From Moringa oleifera (taxonomy: Eukaryota > Streptophyta > Magnoliopsida > Brassicales > Moringaceae): 64,000 nucleotides of DNA. The position numbers and the translations under genes were made by a program. The notes under the pieces are model-generated. The model searched no databases. It was not told the origin of the DNA and worked only from the letters and a program-made list of their open reading frames with translations. The stretch spans positions 10,790,001 to 10,854,000 of the forward strand of contig JAJFZO010000609.1 in NCBI GenBank assembly GCA_021397835.1. Reading direction: 5' to 3'. Positions 1 to 12,260 of the stretch are shown here, piece by piece (the stretch's first letter is position 1; every line of letters begins with the position of its first letter).

Positions 1-13
1 GAAAATTACTCAC

Positions 14-1663
14 AGACATGTAGTTGTAGGTGCCAACAAAAGTATTTGCCTGTCCTGAGGTGCTTGCCATTATTGCACTCACACCAAAGTCAGTAATCTT
101 CACTTCCCCTCTATGATTTATCAACAAATTAGAAGGTTTTAAGTCCCTGTGAATAATGTGCCTTTCATGATGAAGATACAACAAACCCTTCAGCACCTGC
201 ATTGATCAAAAGAGTGTAGAAAAAGAGTAAAGGCTTCATAACAAATTGTAGTCAGCTGAAAACTTTAAGAGATATATATCTCTCCATGTCTCATACCTGC
301 TTACAGATAGCAGCAAGATAAGGTTCAGGAATTGTTTTGACTTTTTTGAGAAAGTCTGCCAGAGACCCACCATCCATGTACTCCAAGATGATTGAAATGG
401 CACCATTGTTATAGAACGACTGATACCATATAACAACATATGGACATTGCGATGATTGATTAATTTTCAACTCTTGAGCAATCTGCTTGCGAGCTGACTC
501 CTCAATATTCATTTGAATAACCTGAAGTGGGAGAACATGTCATAACTTAAGAAGCTGTGAGAACAAGACAGATGTGATATGTTAAAATATGAGGTTTCTT
601 TATATCCCAATAAAATTTTAAAAAAAATGGATATGATGATTCAGAGAAGAGCAAACAACAAAGCTAGTTCATAAAAACATTTATCAGCAAAGTGAAATGG
701 TAAAATAAGCAAGTCGGCTGCAAGTGTAGAATGTTGATACGAAAAGTCCTGCCTTGAGTGAAAAAGAAACAGTTTGTATGGATGCATGAGATAGAACATT
801 ATAATCCTAACATTCTAAATAGATTAAATTTTGAACTGTTCAACAACCAAATTGTTGAGGGCAGGAGTTCACTTTCTAATAAATAAACATAATGTTCGAA
901 ACATTAACTGGAAGCCAAGGTACAAAATCAGATAAAAAAATGGCATGCCCATGAATAATCTTCACCAAGACCAACAGCTGGAAAATTGAATCCTCCAAGA
1001 ATTAGGTGATCACATTCATCATTCTTACTGGAACAGCCATTGAAAAATATATCTGGGAAGCAGAGTTCAACTGAAAATATATTCTTTAGCTCAAAGCAAA
1101 CAACGAGAAATGTGGGAATCAAGCCCAACTACCATGGAAAACATGCCCGGTATAAAATCTTGCAAATAACGGGGTGATCATAATTATAGATATTGTGCCA
1201 TATTCTGCTGCATTTGTGGAGAAGCATAAGGTCCAAAACAACCATAATTTTAACCTAAACAGCCAATGGAGACAGAATATTCAACTTTGGAAGCAATAAA
1301 GAATACACACAGTACCGCATGACAAGGGTTGAATTGTTAAAAAGTACCGCAAGACAAGGTTGAATTGTTAAAAAGTACCTTTAAGGCAAAAAACTGGCCA
1401 GTCCATTTGTGTTGCACCAATTGCACAATTCCACCACTTCCCTTTCCAATGACTTTAATCATGTCTAGGTCTGCTAAATTTAATTGGTTGTCGGACTCTG
1501 ACGGCTTGATAGGAGGTGGCTACAAATATTAAAAAAATGCAGAAAACCTAAGTTAAAAGACTTGAGGCCTATAACAACTTGTATCATAGATATGTTTTCT
1601 TCACTGAACTACAGATTTCACATTCGAATGCATATATGGTCACTTGAGCAAAAAAACTGAAGA

Positions 1664-1701
<38 letters not shown>

Positions 1702-2185
1702 AAGCCTAGAACTGAGAATGGAAGAAAAAAGAATACTACCAAAATGAGAGGAGAACAAAGATTCAAAATTTACACTCCCTTGAGACACCAATTTCAAACG
1801 TTAGAACAAAACCTTCTTCATCTTCGCACTGTTGAGTAACATATAGTAACTTCAGGCAATGAAATTTGAGCCATTGAATGCAAGGAAACAAAATTAATAA
1901 CATTGAATTGAGGTACAAAACAATTTACAGCTTCAGATTCATTTTGAGAAACAATTCGAACTCCATCCTTATTGACAAGCAGATCTCCTTCCATGAACGT
2001 CCCGCTCTCGGTTCTACCGTGAATCATTCACAAAAATTAGCCAATAGACACATATATACATATAAATATAGCAAGCCAGAAGAGAAATAGAGAGAGAGAG
2101 AGAATTACAGGAACTTGGCAAAGGAGACCTGATCGGGAGGAGGGAGAGAGAGCTTGAGATTAGGACTTAAGCTTCCTTTCTTCAT
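14..2185 (-). CDS. MKK2: MKK2-type MAP kinase kinase, 3' part outside window
   Basis: Dual-specificity MAP kinase kinase of the plant MKK1/MKK2 group, which phosphorylates MPK4/MPK6-type MAPKs in stress and defence signalling. Exons on the minus strand: 2109-2185, 1929-2013, 1379-1519, 297-521 and 14-196. They join in one open frame of 237 codons and the next intron begins at position 13, so roughly the last third of the protein lies beyond the left edge. Visible are the glycine-rich loop GKGSGG, catalytic HRDLKPSN, the DFGVS segment, an activation loop with the plant T-x5-T spacing (TSGQANT) and the conserved FVGTYNYMS. The N-terminus [13 protein letters not shown] and the block [10 protein letters not shown] resemble remembered Arabidopsis MKK2 more than MKK6. 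The start is the only ATG that gives this N-terminus. MKK1 is the main alternative name. Confidence 0.9.
1311..1373. repeat. two-copy tandem repeat next to an MKK2 splice donor
   Basis: Two nearly identical units, 1311-1342 and 1343-1373, lie in the MKK2 intron directly after the exon ending at 1379. The start of the unit (agtacc) is repeated a third time at 1374. On the gene strand this places copies of the GTACTT-like donor sequence about 31 and 63 bases downstream of the inferred donor. Confidence 0.85.
1668..1699. repeat. (TC)n microsatellite in MKK2 intron
   Basis: An uninterrupted CT dinucleotide run of about 16 units lies inside the intron between MKK2 exons 2 and 3. A shorter GA run lies at about 2090-2103 in the first intron. 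Confidence 0.95.
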
Positions 2186-2326
2186 GGTTCCCTGTGTAGT
2201 TCGTTTTCAGCTCTTGGAAGCTTGTCTGAGGCGGAGTCTTTGAGAGTCACCGGAGAAAACTTCTAAGACTCAAGCGTTGCATAGAGAGTAAGTGGATCCA
2301 TATATGTATGTTAAGATGATTAAGTA

Positions 2327-2338
2327 ATTATATAAAAA
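2327..2338 (-). promoter_or_regulatory. possible TATA box for the MKK2-type gene
   Basis: Read on the minus strand the sequence is TTTTTATATAATT-like, about 145 bases upstream of the ATG. That would leave a leader of roughly 110 bases. Position and composition fit a plant TATA element, but the flank is AT-rich, so chance is a real alternative. Confidence 0.3.
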
Positions 2339-2339
2339 G

Positions 2340-5118
2340 TAATATTAGTAAGGTTTTGTTTGGTAAAGACCAGTCGCCATAACAGCAACGAGGAAGAAGA
2401 CTAGACTTTCCGTTTACTTTACTTATTTTAGTCGCACCTTTCCGGTACCCCGTTTTCTTAAACCACACCTCCCTTGCTTTTCCGGCCAAAAGAAAAATAC
2501 CTTTCAATAAAAAATTAAACACAGTTCATCAACTCACTGATACGCAGCGTTTCATTGCTTTCACCACAAAAGATATTCATGTAATGGATTCTCTGTCGTT
2601 AGAGGAAAAAAAAAAACCACTTTTTACTGAAGAACAAATTATTTTATTAAATAATATTACAAATATTGAATAAATATTATTTTAAATTTTAAATTATATT
2701 TTTAACTAAATCTTAAATTTTAAGATATTTACAAACAAATATTTTTTTATTAATTTTATTCAAATTATACCTTGATAAAAATAATTGTAAAAAATTAATT
2801 ATATTTTATTATTTAAATACCTAAAAACTTATTCAAATAAACTTTAGACTTTGTTTTAATTCTATCTTTTAAACTTAAATAATTTTTGATTAACGAGTTA
2901 TTATTATGAATTTTAAATTTTTATAATATATATTTTTAAAATATATATTTTTAATATTCAAAATTTTTTGAATTAATTTTTTTTTTTGTGATGATATTAT
3001 ATCAATGAAAACTTTTAAGTCAAAATTTATTTTAAAAATTTTTAATTTGAATATATTTAATTTTAAAATTTTTGAATAAAATTTAATTTAATGTAAATTG
3101 ATGGATCAAAATTTTTTTGTAAACATTTTAAAATGTAAGAAAACCAAAGATTTTAAATAATATTTACTATAAAAAATTTTTATTTTATATAACTTATATA
3201 ATAATTAATTTTAAAGTAAATAATATTTACGAAATGATTTAAACCAAATAATATAATATTTATCAAAAAATAGCATCACTTAAATTAATATCTAATAAAC
3301 TATGTTTAATTTTTATAATTATAAATACATTAAATACAAAAAAAAACTTACATTACATTAACTTCTCATTTTACTTAATTCGATCAACTTTAGATATCAT
3401 AGTTTAATTTAATCTAATGTTTACCAAATCAAATATATAAATTAAATATTTTATATGATAAATTTTAATTTAAACTTTTTTAAATACGTACAAAAATATT
3501 CAAATTATCACCATTAAAAATTTTTAAATGGTTTTAGTTTTTAAATTTTTTAAAAACAATTTATATTGTTAAAAATTTTATAAATTTATAAAAAAAATAA
3601 CTTATAAATTAAAAATTATTTTAAAATAAACTATAAAACATATTTAATTTTTAAATAATATTTTAATAATAATAATATCTTTAATTTATTTTCACAAAGA
3701 CATATTTTAATTTACACTAAATTAAAATATCAATTATATTCATCAAATTTAAATTAAAAAATAATTCAAAAAATTTATTTACCCTTATAAATATGTATGC
3801 ATAATTTGGAATTAAAATATTAATTTCATAAAACATTATTTTTTTTCCTTTCCGGTTATATCTGATAGAAACATATATCTAAGTAGTATTTGATCCTAGG
3901 AGTCTATCAGCACTTTACATTACAAGTAATCATCAAGGCAATGCAAGAAGACTTAGAAATTTTTTTCAAATATTATTTTTAAAAATACTTTTTAAAAATG
4001 TTTGATAATATTATTTTAAAAATAATGTGTTAAAAATTTTTAAAATGATTAATAAATACAATAATACTATTAAAGAAAATTAATTCTGCATATTTTTAAT
4101 TGTTTTTAAATTAAAAATTAAAAAACAAAAACTGTTTTTAAAATCAACTTCTACAAAAACAGTTTAATCAAATGAAATTTTTGTTTTTTATTTTTTAAAA
4201 AAACTATTTTTAAAAATAAAAATAGAACACCTAATTTTCAGGTCTGGCTCTTATTTCCGTCCTGTAATGTGGAGGGATGATGGCCGGGGGGGCGTGGGAG
4301 CTACACTACTAACGAGTCAAAAAGTGAAAGAAAAATCCATCTCAGGCAGTCTTGCTGACAGGAGAAGATCCCTTCTGCCAATTTGGTGCCAGACACAAGG
4401 CCCCCCAAAGCACCATAAAGCTCAGAGGAAGCGTGCAGGACAGACCCCACGAGGCAACGCCATCTTTTCTTCTGTTTTCACAGAGTTTCCAGTTCTTCAC
4501 TGCCTCGTTTCCTTTACTCTTTTTCTTGTTAGCATCCCTGAAACATACAGAGAACATAACAGGAAGCTACTGGCAGTAGCCATTACAACTTTCCCACGTC
4601 AGAGGATGACGCAATAAGCAAAATGATTATGATTACAAAACGATTACATCATCTGGCCCTGGCTATAGTTCGTACTTTACCAGGGAAAGCTCGAGAAGTC
4701 AACAATGGCAGCTGGTTACCGAATCTGAGTTTCTGGCAGGGCAGTCTTTTCATACTAAGTATGCTGCGACTTCTTGGACAATTCTAGAAAAGGTATGCTT
4801 ATTCTTCGAAAACATTAAAACAAATGGTTGATATGATATGCACTCTGTCACTTGGTCTTTCTGGTACAGGAATTCAAATATTCATCAGGCATGAACTTAT
4901 ATATTGAACAACTATATTGCAGTAAGGCATGACTTCCACCTTTGCTGAATTGAACACGAGGAAAACTATTGTATATACAGACCAGTCTGTCAAGATTTCA
5001 TGAAGAATACAGGTCTTGGGAACAAAAGAAGAAAAGGCTTTTACACACAGTATCAACCCCACCGCCTACAGTATACTTACCTCAGAATCTCCAGTAATAG
5101 AAGAAGGAAGACTGATTT
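2340..5118. other. intergenic region, mostly AT-rich
   Basis: From about 2580 to 4240 the sequence is extremely AT-rich with many stop codons in all frames, and I see no gene. From about 4240 to 5118 base composition becomes more balanced. This part probably includes the 3' untranslated region of the CFIS1-like gene. It holds a 116-codon plus-strand open frame at 4267-4617 with no recognisable domain, which I do not call a gene. Confidence 0.6.
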
Positions 5119-7604
5119 TCAAGAGTCAATCATGTTGAAGGAGAATTTAGATAGCAACTGTGGAATTCCTGATATTATTGGTCCGTATGTCTACAAAATG
5201 TAAAAGTTCCAAGCATTAAACCCAAATTGTTATATCTACCAAATTGCTGCTTCAATTTGTTCTTGGAAAACCGTTTAAGGGAATTCAAGAATATGATTAA
5301 AATCCTTTCAGAGCTTATTTTGTTAAACAGAACAGTCTGAATTAATCTCCATGCTTCAATTTCGTTCAACCACCCATCAAAGTTTTCTAATCACAATGAA
5401 GATATTTGTACCTTGTGATTCTCGTGAACCTGGCACAACGGAACGGCAAGCAATTTCAGGTTTTTGGGCACGATGAATTTTCGACTTTCTGGTAACCTCA
5501 CAAGGAAGAGTTTCGTGCATTCCTGGAAGATAAGCAAAGAATTTAGGAAGCTATGCAGTCTGAGCTCAATGGGAGTAGTTCAGTCCACCAACTACCTTAG
5601 GCCTTTTCACGTTAGGTGGTGAGTAAGGGTAAAGCAGCGTTTCAAAATCAGATCTCCACCACATTCCAAGGCATTCTCCCACCTAGAAGTTCAGGGTGAA
5701 TAAATCTTACCACTGTGCAGCGAGAATTATGAAAATTCAAAATACAGCAAAGATGTCAAATTGACTTACCTCCCAATCAGATCCATTACCATCCTCATTG
5801 ACAGAAAGCTTTCTTGCCAACTTGCGTTTCAATCCATCAATATCTGCTGGGTCACAAGAATCCCAAGGTCAGTCAATTCCTCGTGGAAGACCTCCAAGTT
5901 CTAAATGTTTCACCTTACCAGATTCAGATTCGTACAGCAGCTCAATGCAAATGGCCATTTACCTGATTCGCCAGGTCTTATGCGACCACCAGGAAGCTTA
6001 AAAAAGGAATTTCTTACTTGAAGCAGTAACAAGTGGGGGTGTTTGAACAACTCCACCTGATTTAACAACATACCATCATTTCACTATAGCATCATATGCT
6101 ACAATTCCATCGTCAACAGAGGGAGCAAGACTATCTGTGGCACAGCTGCCTCAGAATGCAAAGCAACCAATAAAGTAGAAAAGAAATATCATTGACAAAA
6201 TCAAAGGAAGCATGTCTCCATCTCTGCCTCCACTTTGGCAAGTTGAATAGCAAAAGCTAAAAACTGATACATAAGCATAATGACCAATTATAAAAGCCTC
6301 ATAAAGAGGATCGTGATGGAGGAACCGAAAATATCAAACTAACAGTAAAAGACACCAACCTGTCTAATCCAGAAGATTACTGTGAACCTAACATCTATAA
6401 CTTACATTAACTTCATGTAATTGAAGCAGAAACCATAACTTATTGCTAGTTTAACAGCCCAACCTCTCCAAGAGAAACATGTTCACTCAGACAATCAGAC
6501 TGCCTATACATGTTTGACTTAGGAAAAGAGACCCCACAAGCAGCTCAGTTAGTGCCAGGAAGAATTTAGGATAAAAGTAGGACAACCCTAAGTCACTAAT
6601 ATAGTTTCTAATCATAACCTCAAAATCTTACTGCTTTTTCACCATCTATAGTCAACAAAATGCCAACTTTCTAATCATGATTCTGATATCCTGCTAGTCC
6701 AGCCTCTGTTACAGCAAACAAACTGGCTGGCTTGGAATCCTCCGGTTCGCTGATCACATATAAGCTAACCAATCCATTTGTATAAATAGTGAAGTTTGGC
6801 TGCCAGAAGATGTGCTATTACCAAATTTTTAACTTGGCTGAACAGAAAAATTCTGTTTCTTCTTTGTCCCTTCTTAGGCCCCAATACCTCAAGAGTAACT
6901 TTGAAGATTTTCAGTATGATCTTAGAACAATAACCCAGTAAATAAAAATCCATGGCTTGCTTTAATGTGATCAAGTAAAACGAACTACATAAACCCCAAA
7001 GTCATTTCTTAGATAAACCCTAATTGATAACCAGCATTTGATAATTAGCACACCAGAAGCACCCCTCATTTTACCACTTTTCACCATAGAACAACAACCA
7101 TCAATTCATTTGATTAGCATGAAATTCAATCCTATCTGAATTATGCAACAAGGAAGATATATATACCCATGCGACCAGCAAAACAAAGAAATTGCAGGTG
7201 TAAAGAATCATGAATAGCCCAATTAGGATAGTAAAACATATAAAAGAGAAGAAACATATTGAAATGTAGCAGAGAGCTGACCAGAATAACAGCTTCCACA
7301 CAAGTCCTCAACCCATAAGCAGCATAGCTAATGTTAATTGAAAGAGGAAAGAGTTAGTCAAAATCATAAAGATAATAACAGGAGAACAACCCCATCATGA
7401 AGTAAAAGCACATGGAGACACAACGTACTTAGATTTCATTCTCTGAATACGATCAGCAAAAGTCTCGTCCTTCAAAGGAAGGGCTTCTCTGGATCCAAAG
7501 TAATAGTTACTTAGAGGGTATATGTCTACCAATCGACCTTGATCGCTGCTATTTTCATGGATGACGTTGTTTGCTACTGCTTGTGGTCTTCTTTCATCTC
7601 CCAT
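5119..7604 (-). CDS. CFIS1: pre-mRNA cleavage factor Im 25 kDa subunit 1 (Nudix-fold)
   Basis: Nuclear small subunit of cleavage factor Im. It recognises UGUA elements upstream of poly(A) sites and helps choose them. Exons (minus): 7429-7604, 7282-7327, 5963-6056, 5770-5843, 5596-5682, 5412-5522 and 5119-5190. The joined frame gives 219 aa, against about 222 remembered for Arabidopsis CFIS1, with no internal stop. The N-terminal block LVDIYPLSNYYFGSREAL is typical of CFIS1 rather than CFIS2. The FFKLPGG segment, whose paired Phe contact RNA in the human protein, is kept. The Nudix box is degenerate: after GRIRPGE the catalytic REUxEE becomes RKLARK, as expected for this non-hydrolytic family. 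One oddity is WWRSDFE where relatives read WWRPNFE. The start was chosen by family length; the frame stays open a further 91 codons upstream to an ATG ending at 7877. Confidence 0.9.
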
Positions 7605-10600
7605 ACTCAACTTTCCAGAGAATCCACGCCGACAGGTACACAGAGCAAGTTCCGCGCTTTCTAGTATATGCAAGAAAGGAAGAGTAGAGAAGCAAAGGGG
7701 CAAAGTATTAGCAGTAGCAATCCAAGGCGCGCCCTTGTTACTGTGCTCTGCGCTACGTTCTGGAACGTGGCACTTCAGAGAAGCCTCCAAAACTATAAAG
7801 GACGGTGGTATAGTCAAAGAGTCGGAGGCAAAGAGAGAGAGCGAGAGCCAACAGGGTTGATGGTGATGACGGGACAAGATACGGGCTCCAACATTCTTAC
7901 TTTGATCCAGTCTTTCTGGGCTTCCAGTTCGGATTGATACTTTCGATTGTCTCTCTTGGATATGAAACTGAGCATATGAGCTAGATCTAACTGCTTATAC
8001 ATGGCCCATTACGAAGTGGCTACACAGACAATCATGAAACAGGTGTGTGAGTAAAATCAATGAGAAAAAAGAATATACAGACTGAACGAACCTCATAGAC
8101 AAGTTCATGGAACTTGCATGGCATAAGATTTTTGGCACTACAATTTCCAATGCTGTTATAGTACGCCATCATCCATATATAGGAATTCTTCCCAGCAAAC
8201 CCGTTCTTTAGGGTACCAGAGAAGAGCATGAGAATTACCATGATTAGCTGAATTTGGCAACAAGTAATATCATTGTCACTTTGCTTTAAGATTAGTAAAG
8301 CAGGAGCCTAAATTGATTTAGACAGTTGAGTGATAAAAAAGCAACACATGTCATGTTTAGCAAACAAAGGTTTTCAAAAATCACAGCTGAATAGAGTATA
8401 TCCATTTGTATTCAAATAAGAATGCTGTGAAGCAAAATAATGCATTCAAATTTCAGCAATGTGGCAACTCATAAAGCTAAGCAATTTGACTGGCCAAGGC
8501 TTGCTTTTCATTAAGAACCGGGCAAGTACAGCAAGCTATCTTTCACAAAACTTTCTCATTCTAAAGTTTTCTTACTCTTTATTTGCCAACTATAACTACA
8601 AGTAGTGGGCACCAAGCCACTGACAGAAGCAAAAAAGATAAATCCCAATAATTGATCAAATTTAGCAGGTTTCAGAGCAAAAAGGTAATCCAGTGTTTGT
8701 TAGTGCAGATTTCATTTCCTCCACCAAATTGGTAGTTAGGCCTATAGATCATTGATAACTTTTTTTCTGTCAAAATGGTGTTTCAGAGAAAGGAATTAAC
8801 CAGCCTTCCATTACCTTACATGGTCTCTAGTTATTCCTCTGATGCTGCTTTGGGTTGTCATAAACTGAGCCATCTAGGTTGAGTTTAGGAGGGTTCCACT
8901 GGATCTTAATCGACTCTTTCCCTTGTACGTTCTACCGGATTAAAAGAAAGAGAGTAGAACTGAAAGCCTTACTTACAGCGGCTTTGGCAATTTCAGCATG
9001 GGAGAGAGATTTTCTTACCAGAAGCATTGAGCTTCTATGGCGCCAAAGAGCCCGACAGGTAATACAAGAACAAATTCCTAAGGTAAATATGCAAGACTGT
9101 AAGATGAACCCAGTACATACTAGCCTTAACCCTGTTAAAAGACATGATTCTTTTCGTGCTTGATTGGTTTATCTCTGGGTGTTTTATAAGGAAAGAGTTT
9201 TTGACAAGTGGTCATTAGCAAGTTAACTTGAAAACCCATCAAGAGGAGTAGGCTTGTTAAGTCCACTAAATAGGACCATTATCCTCACCAAGTGGAGATG
9301 GGAGCAATTATGAGTATGAAAGTGATGCATGGCAAGCTCATATGAAAATCCTTGTAAGGTCATTGCTTGATGATAATGCCGCCTAAGGGTCTTCCATCCA
9401 TCCATCAGTTTCTTTTTCTTGGTTTTCCCATGCCAACTGGAACCTTAATATTTGAGGACAAAGAAGTAATGTAAAGATGGAAGCCATGAATTTCTTCTTA
9501 GATTCCTTGAACAAAGTCATGACACACAAACATACTCTCCTGAATCCAACCACATTAGAATATGCTATTTGCCACGCATTTATATTAACAGAAGCAGACA
9601 ATGAAATCGGATGAAGGGTATATTCGAAATATAATAAAGACATTGATCCGATCATTGCCGGCAACGAGTCGGCATCTTTGAAAATAAAAAACCCAACTTG
9701 TAAAAAACAGAGGAAAGTTTAAATTCTCTTAGCCTTGAATGCACCTACCGATTGAAAATCCACAGTTGCACAGAAGGTCAGAGTCAAAAAGGGCTTAAAG
9801 GTCATTCAATTACTTGCCTATCCAGTCATGGCTGATACACAGACGGTACAGGTAATTTCAACTAGTCCTTCTTAAGTAAAGGTGGTATACAAGGAGGATA
9901 AGTCAGATTGCAGAGTAATAAGTTTCTGTCATTATTATTAAAAGATATGGACAAAAATGGGAGTCAATTATCGTCCGCTTTCGAGAATTAGTGCATCAGG
10001 AGTGACCTTGGGTGCCATGGAAAAATCTCGTCTTCCCACACAGCGACCTAGTTTGGTTCCTCTATTTCTTTGTTTTTGATCTGGAGAAATACAAGAAATC
10101 GAATCCCAACCGGAGTTCGTGGTGAGTTGCTTTCTTTCTTTCTTTTCTTTCTCCTCTTTGTTGTCATTTTGGTGCTATCTCCTAGTTGTTGAGATTGATT
10201 ATCTGTGATAGTTATCATCTGATAATAGGTTACGTTTGAACAGTGTTTTCTTGAATGAATTTTTGCGTTTTAATAAATCGATTTTGAATTTCAGTTGTTT
10301 GGTCCTCATGAATTTTGCTGGGTGTCTATGATTTAATGAGATTTGCGGCTGGGTCTTTAGGATTATGCAGATGGAAATCAAACCCGAGCGCCCCTCTATT
10401 TTGTTTGTTCTTGATAATTTCATGATCCTGGAGTCTTCCTGTTAATTGACTTTTTTACAAACACAGATAGAGATCTGTGAACTTCCCCTTCTGTTAGATT
10501 GTAATCCATGGCTATGCTTCACAACCTGTTAACTGTAACTCTGTGCTGGATTGGGGCCTAAATAATGCAGAGAAAAAGAAAGGCATATAAATACTTTGCT

Positions 10601-10871
10601 AATTTCTTGATACTGATCCTCTAGGAGTATGATTTGTGTTTTTCTTTGTAAAGAGTCAGTGAAGTCTGCAGGCTGCAGCAGGCTATTTTAGGTGTTTAAT
10701 GATCATGAGATTGTGCTATGCAAGTGATTTTACTGGAAATCATGAATGCCAAGTTTGTTGGAATAAGATTGAATGCATAGTTCTTTTCTTAACTTTTATG
10801 CAGAAAATTTGAGGTGGGGTAACAATTGAACAAAGGACCTCAATACTCCAACAGTGCTTGCTGCAGAACAC
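7605..10871. other. shared upstream region of CFIS1 and the L18ae-like gene
   Basis: The two flanking genes diverge, so this holds both promoters and leaders. A likely non-coding first exon of the plus-strand gene ends at about 10121, at a good GTGAGT donor that follows a pyrimidine-rich stretch. Between 8000 and 9950 there are several short open frames, none with a domain I recognise. The longest is 94 codons at 8879-9163. Confidence 0.5.
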
Positions 10872-12260
10872 ATGGATCAAAGTAATCATCTAATTTTTAT
10901 TACTGTATTTCATGTTTTCTTCTATTGGTGCACGCCCATCTCATTAGGTAGGTTCAGAGCTTCATTTGATGCACAGGATAATAGAGTTAAAAACTAAAAC
11001 CTGCATCTAATAATGCATAAAGAGAGAGGTATACATGCATGCACTCACATAACTGAAAGTTGATTTTAAGATATAACCAGATTCTGGCTTGAGAATAAGC
11101 AAAGTTGCTTATCTGATGGGACAAAACTGGTGTCCTACAAATAGCAAAAGACCATGGAAGAGGCTGTAGAGCCTATAATTATGAGATATCATAGTAGATA
11201 TATGTTTATTTTTCTTCTATTACTGCCACTAGTTTGAAAGAATATATACACAAGGACAGGCATATGCTGTCCGATATTAGTAGAAACTTTTATGTTAAAG
11301 GTCAGGTGGTTTTGTGTTCTGCATGCAGGACTTGTGGCCCATAGGTTTATCATGAAGAATGGTTGCTGACCTTGTAGAACTAGGAAGACACGAATCAATT
11401 TAGTTGAGAGCTAAAGATCATTTTATCTTCCTAACTCTAAAGTGCAACATCTTGGTGTCACAGATACTAAAACTGAGGAGGCAGACTTCTTAAGAAATGG
11501 CGTTGAGTTGGTGAAATCAGTCTCTGATAAGCATCTTCTGAGACCATCTGCTCGAAATTATTCAGTTTTTAAAGGTAGTGATTTTATAACTGATTCGAAT
11601 TTAATAACAGGCTTTCAGCACTTATCCCCCATGTATCGTTCTTGAGTGAATTACACATCATATCTTATTTGTTTATGATCTGGTCATGTCTAGTTCCTAC
11701 TTGAATTACACTTCCCAAAACCTTGCATAGTTTAATGATATAATGCTATTAAATGCCTCATTAGAAGCTGCTTCCAGATTCTGCAGATCGTGAAAAAGGA
11801 CATTATAGCCTTATTAAAGACAATGAGGACTTACAGCTAGGAATTTATGACAAACCTCTTCCATGTTTTGGCTGTGGAATAGGATGGTTTTCGTGAGTAT
11901 TTTTCATGCTTCTCCCTGTTTTACTTAGTTTAATGTCTTTCATAATTCTATTTTCTTCACAGTTTCCTTTTAGGATTTGCCTTCCCGTTGATGTGGTACT
12001 ATGCTACATTTCTTTATCTACGAAATTACTACCGTAAGGATCCTCGGGAAAGAGCAGGCCTCGCTGCTTCTGCAGTTGCTGTAAGTACTCCATTTCGCCC
12101 TAAAACTTACACAATCCTCTTTTGGTGCTCTGAATTCGTATTCTCCTAATCTAGGTTGAGTTGAGAATATGAAATTAATCATGTGATTCTGGTGGTGCTG
12201 CAGGCAATGGCATGTTCTGTTGTGTTGTTGGTCATCGGAGCTTTTCTACTTTTATTCTGA
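10872..12260 (+). CDS. 60S ribosomal protein L18a-like small membrane protein
   Basis: A short plant protein of the family annotated as 'ribosomal protein L18ae-like'. Despite that name it is a small membrane protein, not the ribosomal L18a, and its function is not established to my knowledge. Proposed exons: 10872-10881, 11778-11892, 11963-12080 and 12204-12260, giving 99 aa. The last three are well supported by the family block PCFGCGIGWFS, a hydrophobic stretch ending in MWYYATFLYL, then YYRKDPRERAGLAASA and a second hydrophobic C-terminal segment. The first coding exon is only 10 bases (ATGGATCAAA before a GT) and is an inference. A second acceptor nine bases later (exon from 11787) would give 96 aa in the same frame. 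It ends facing the LYAR-type gene. Confidence 0.75.

Noticed and set aside
5855..5930. Minus-strand stretch resembling a second, broken Nudix-box segment (LGGLPRG-like)
   Set aside because: It lies in the intron between CFIS1 exons 3 and 4, and the true FKLPGGRIRPGES exon is intact at 5963-6056, so the resemblance is chance.
7016..7024. AAACCCTAA telo-box-like motif
   Set aside because: It falls inside a CFIS1 intron, far downstream of that gene's start, so a promoter role is not supported.
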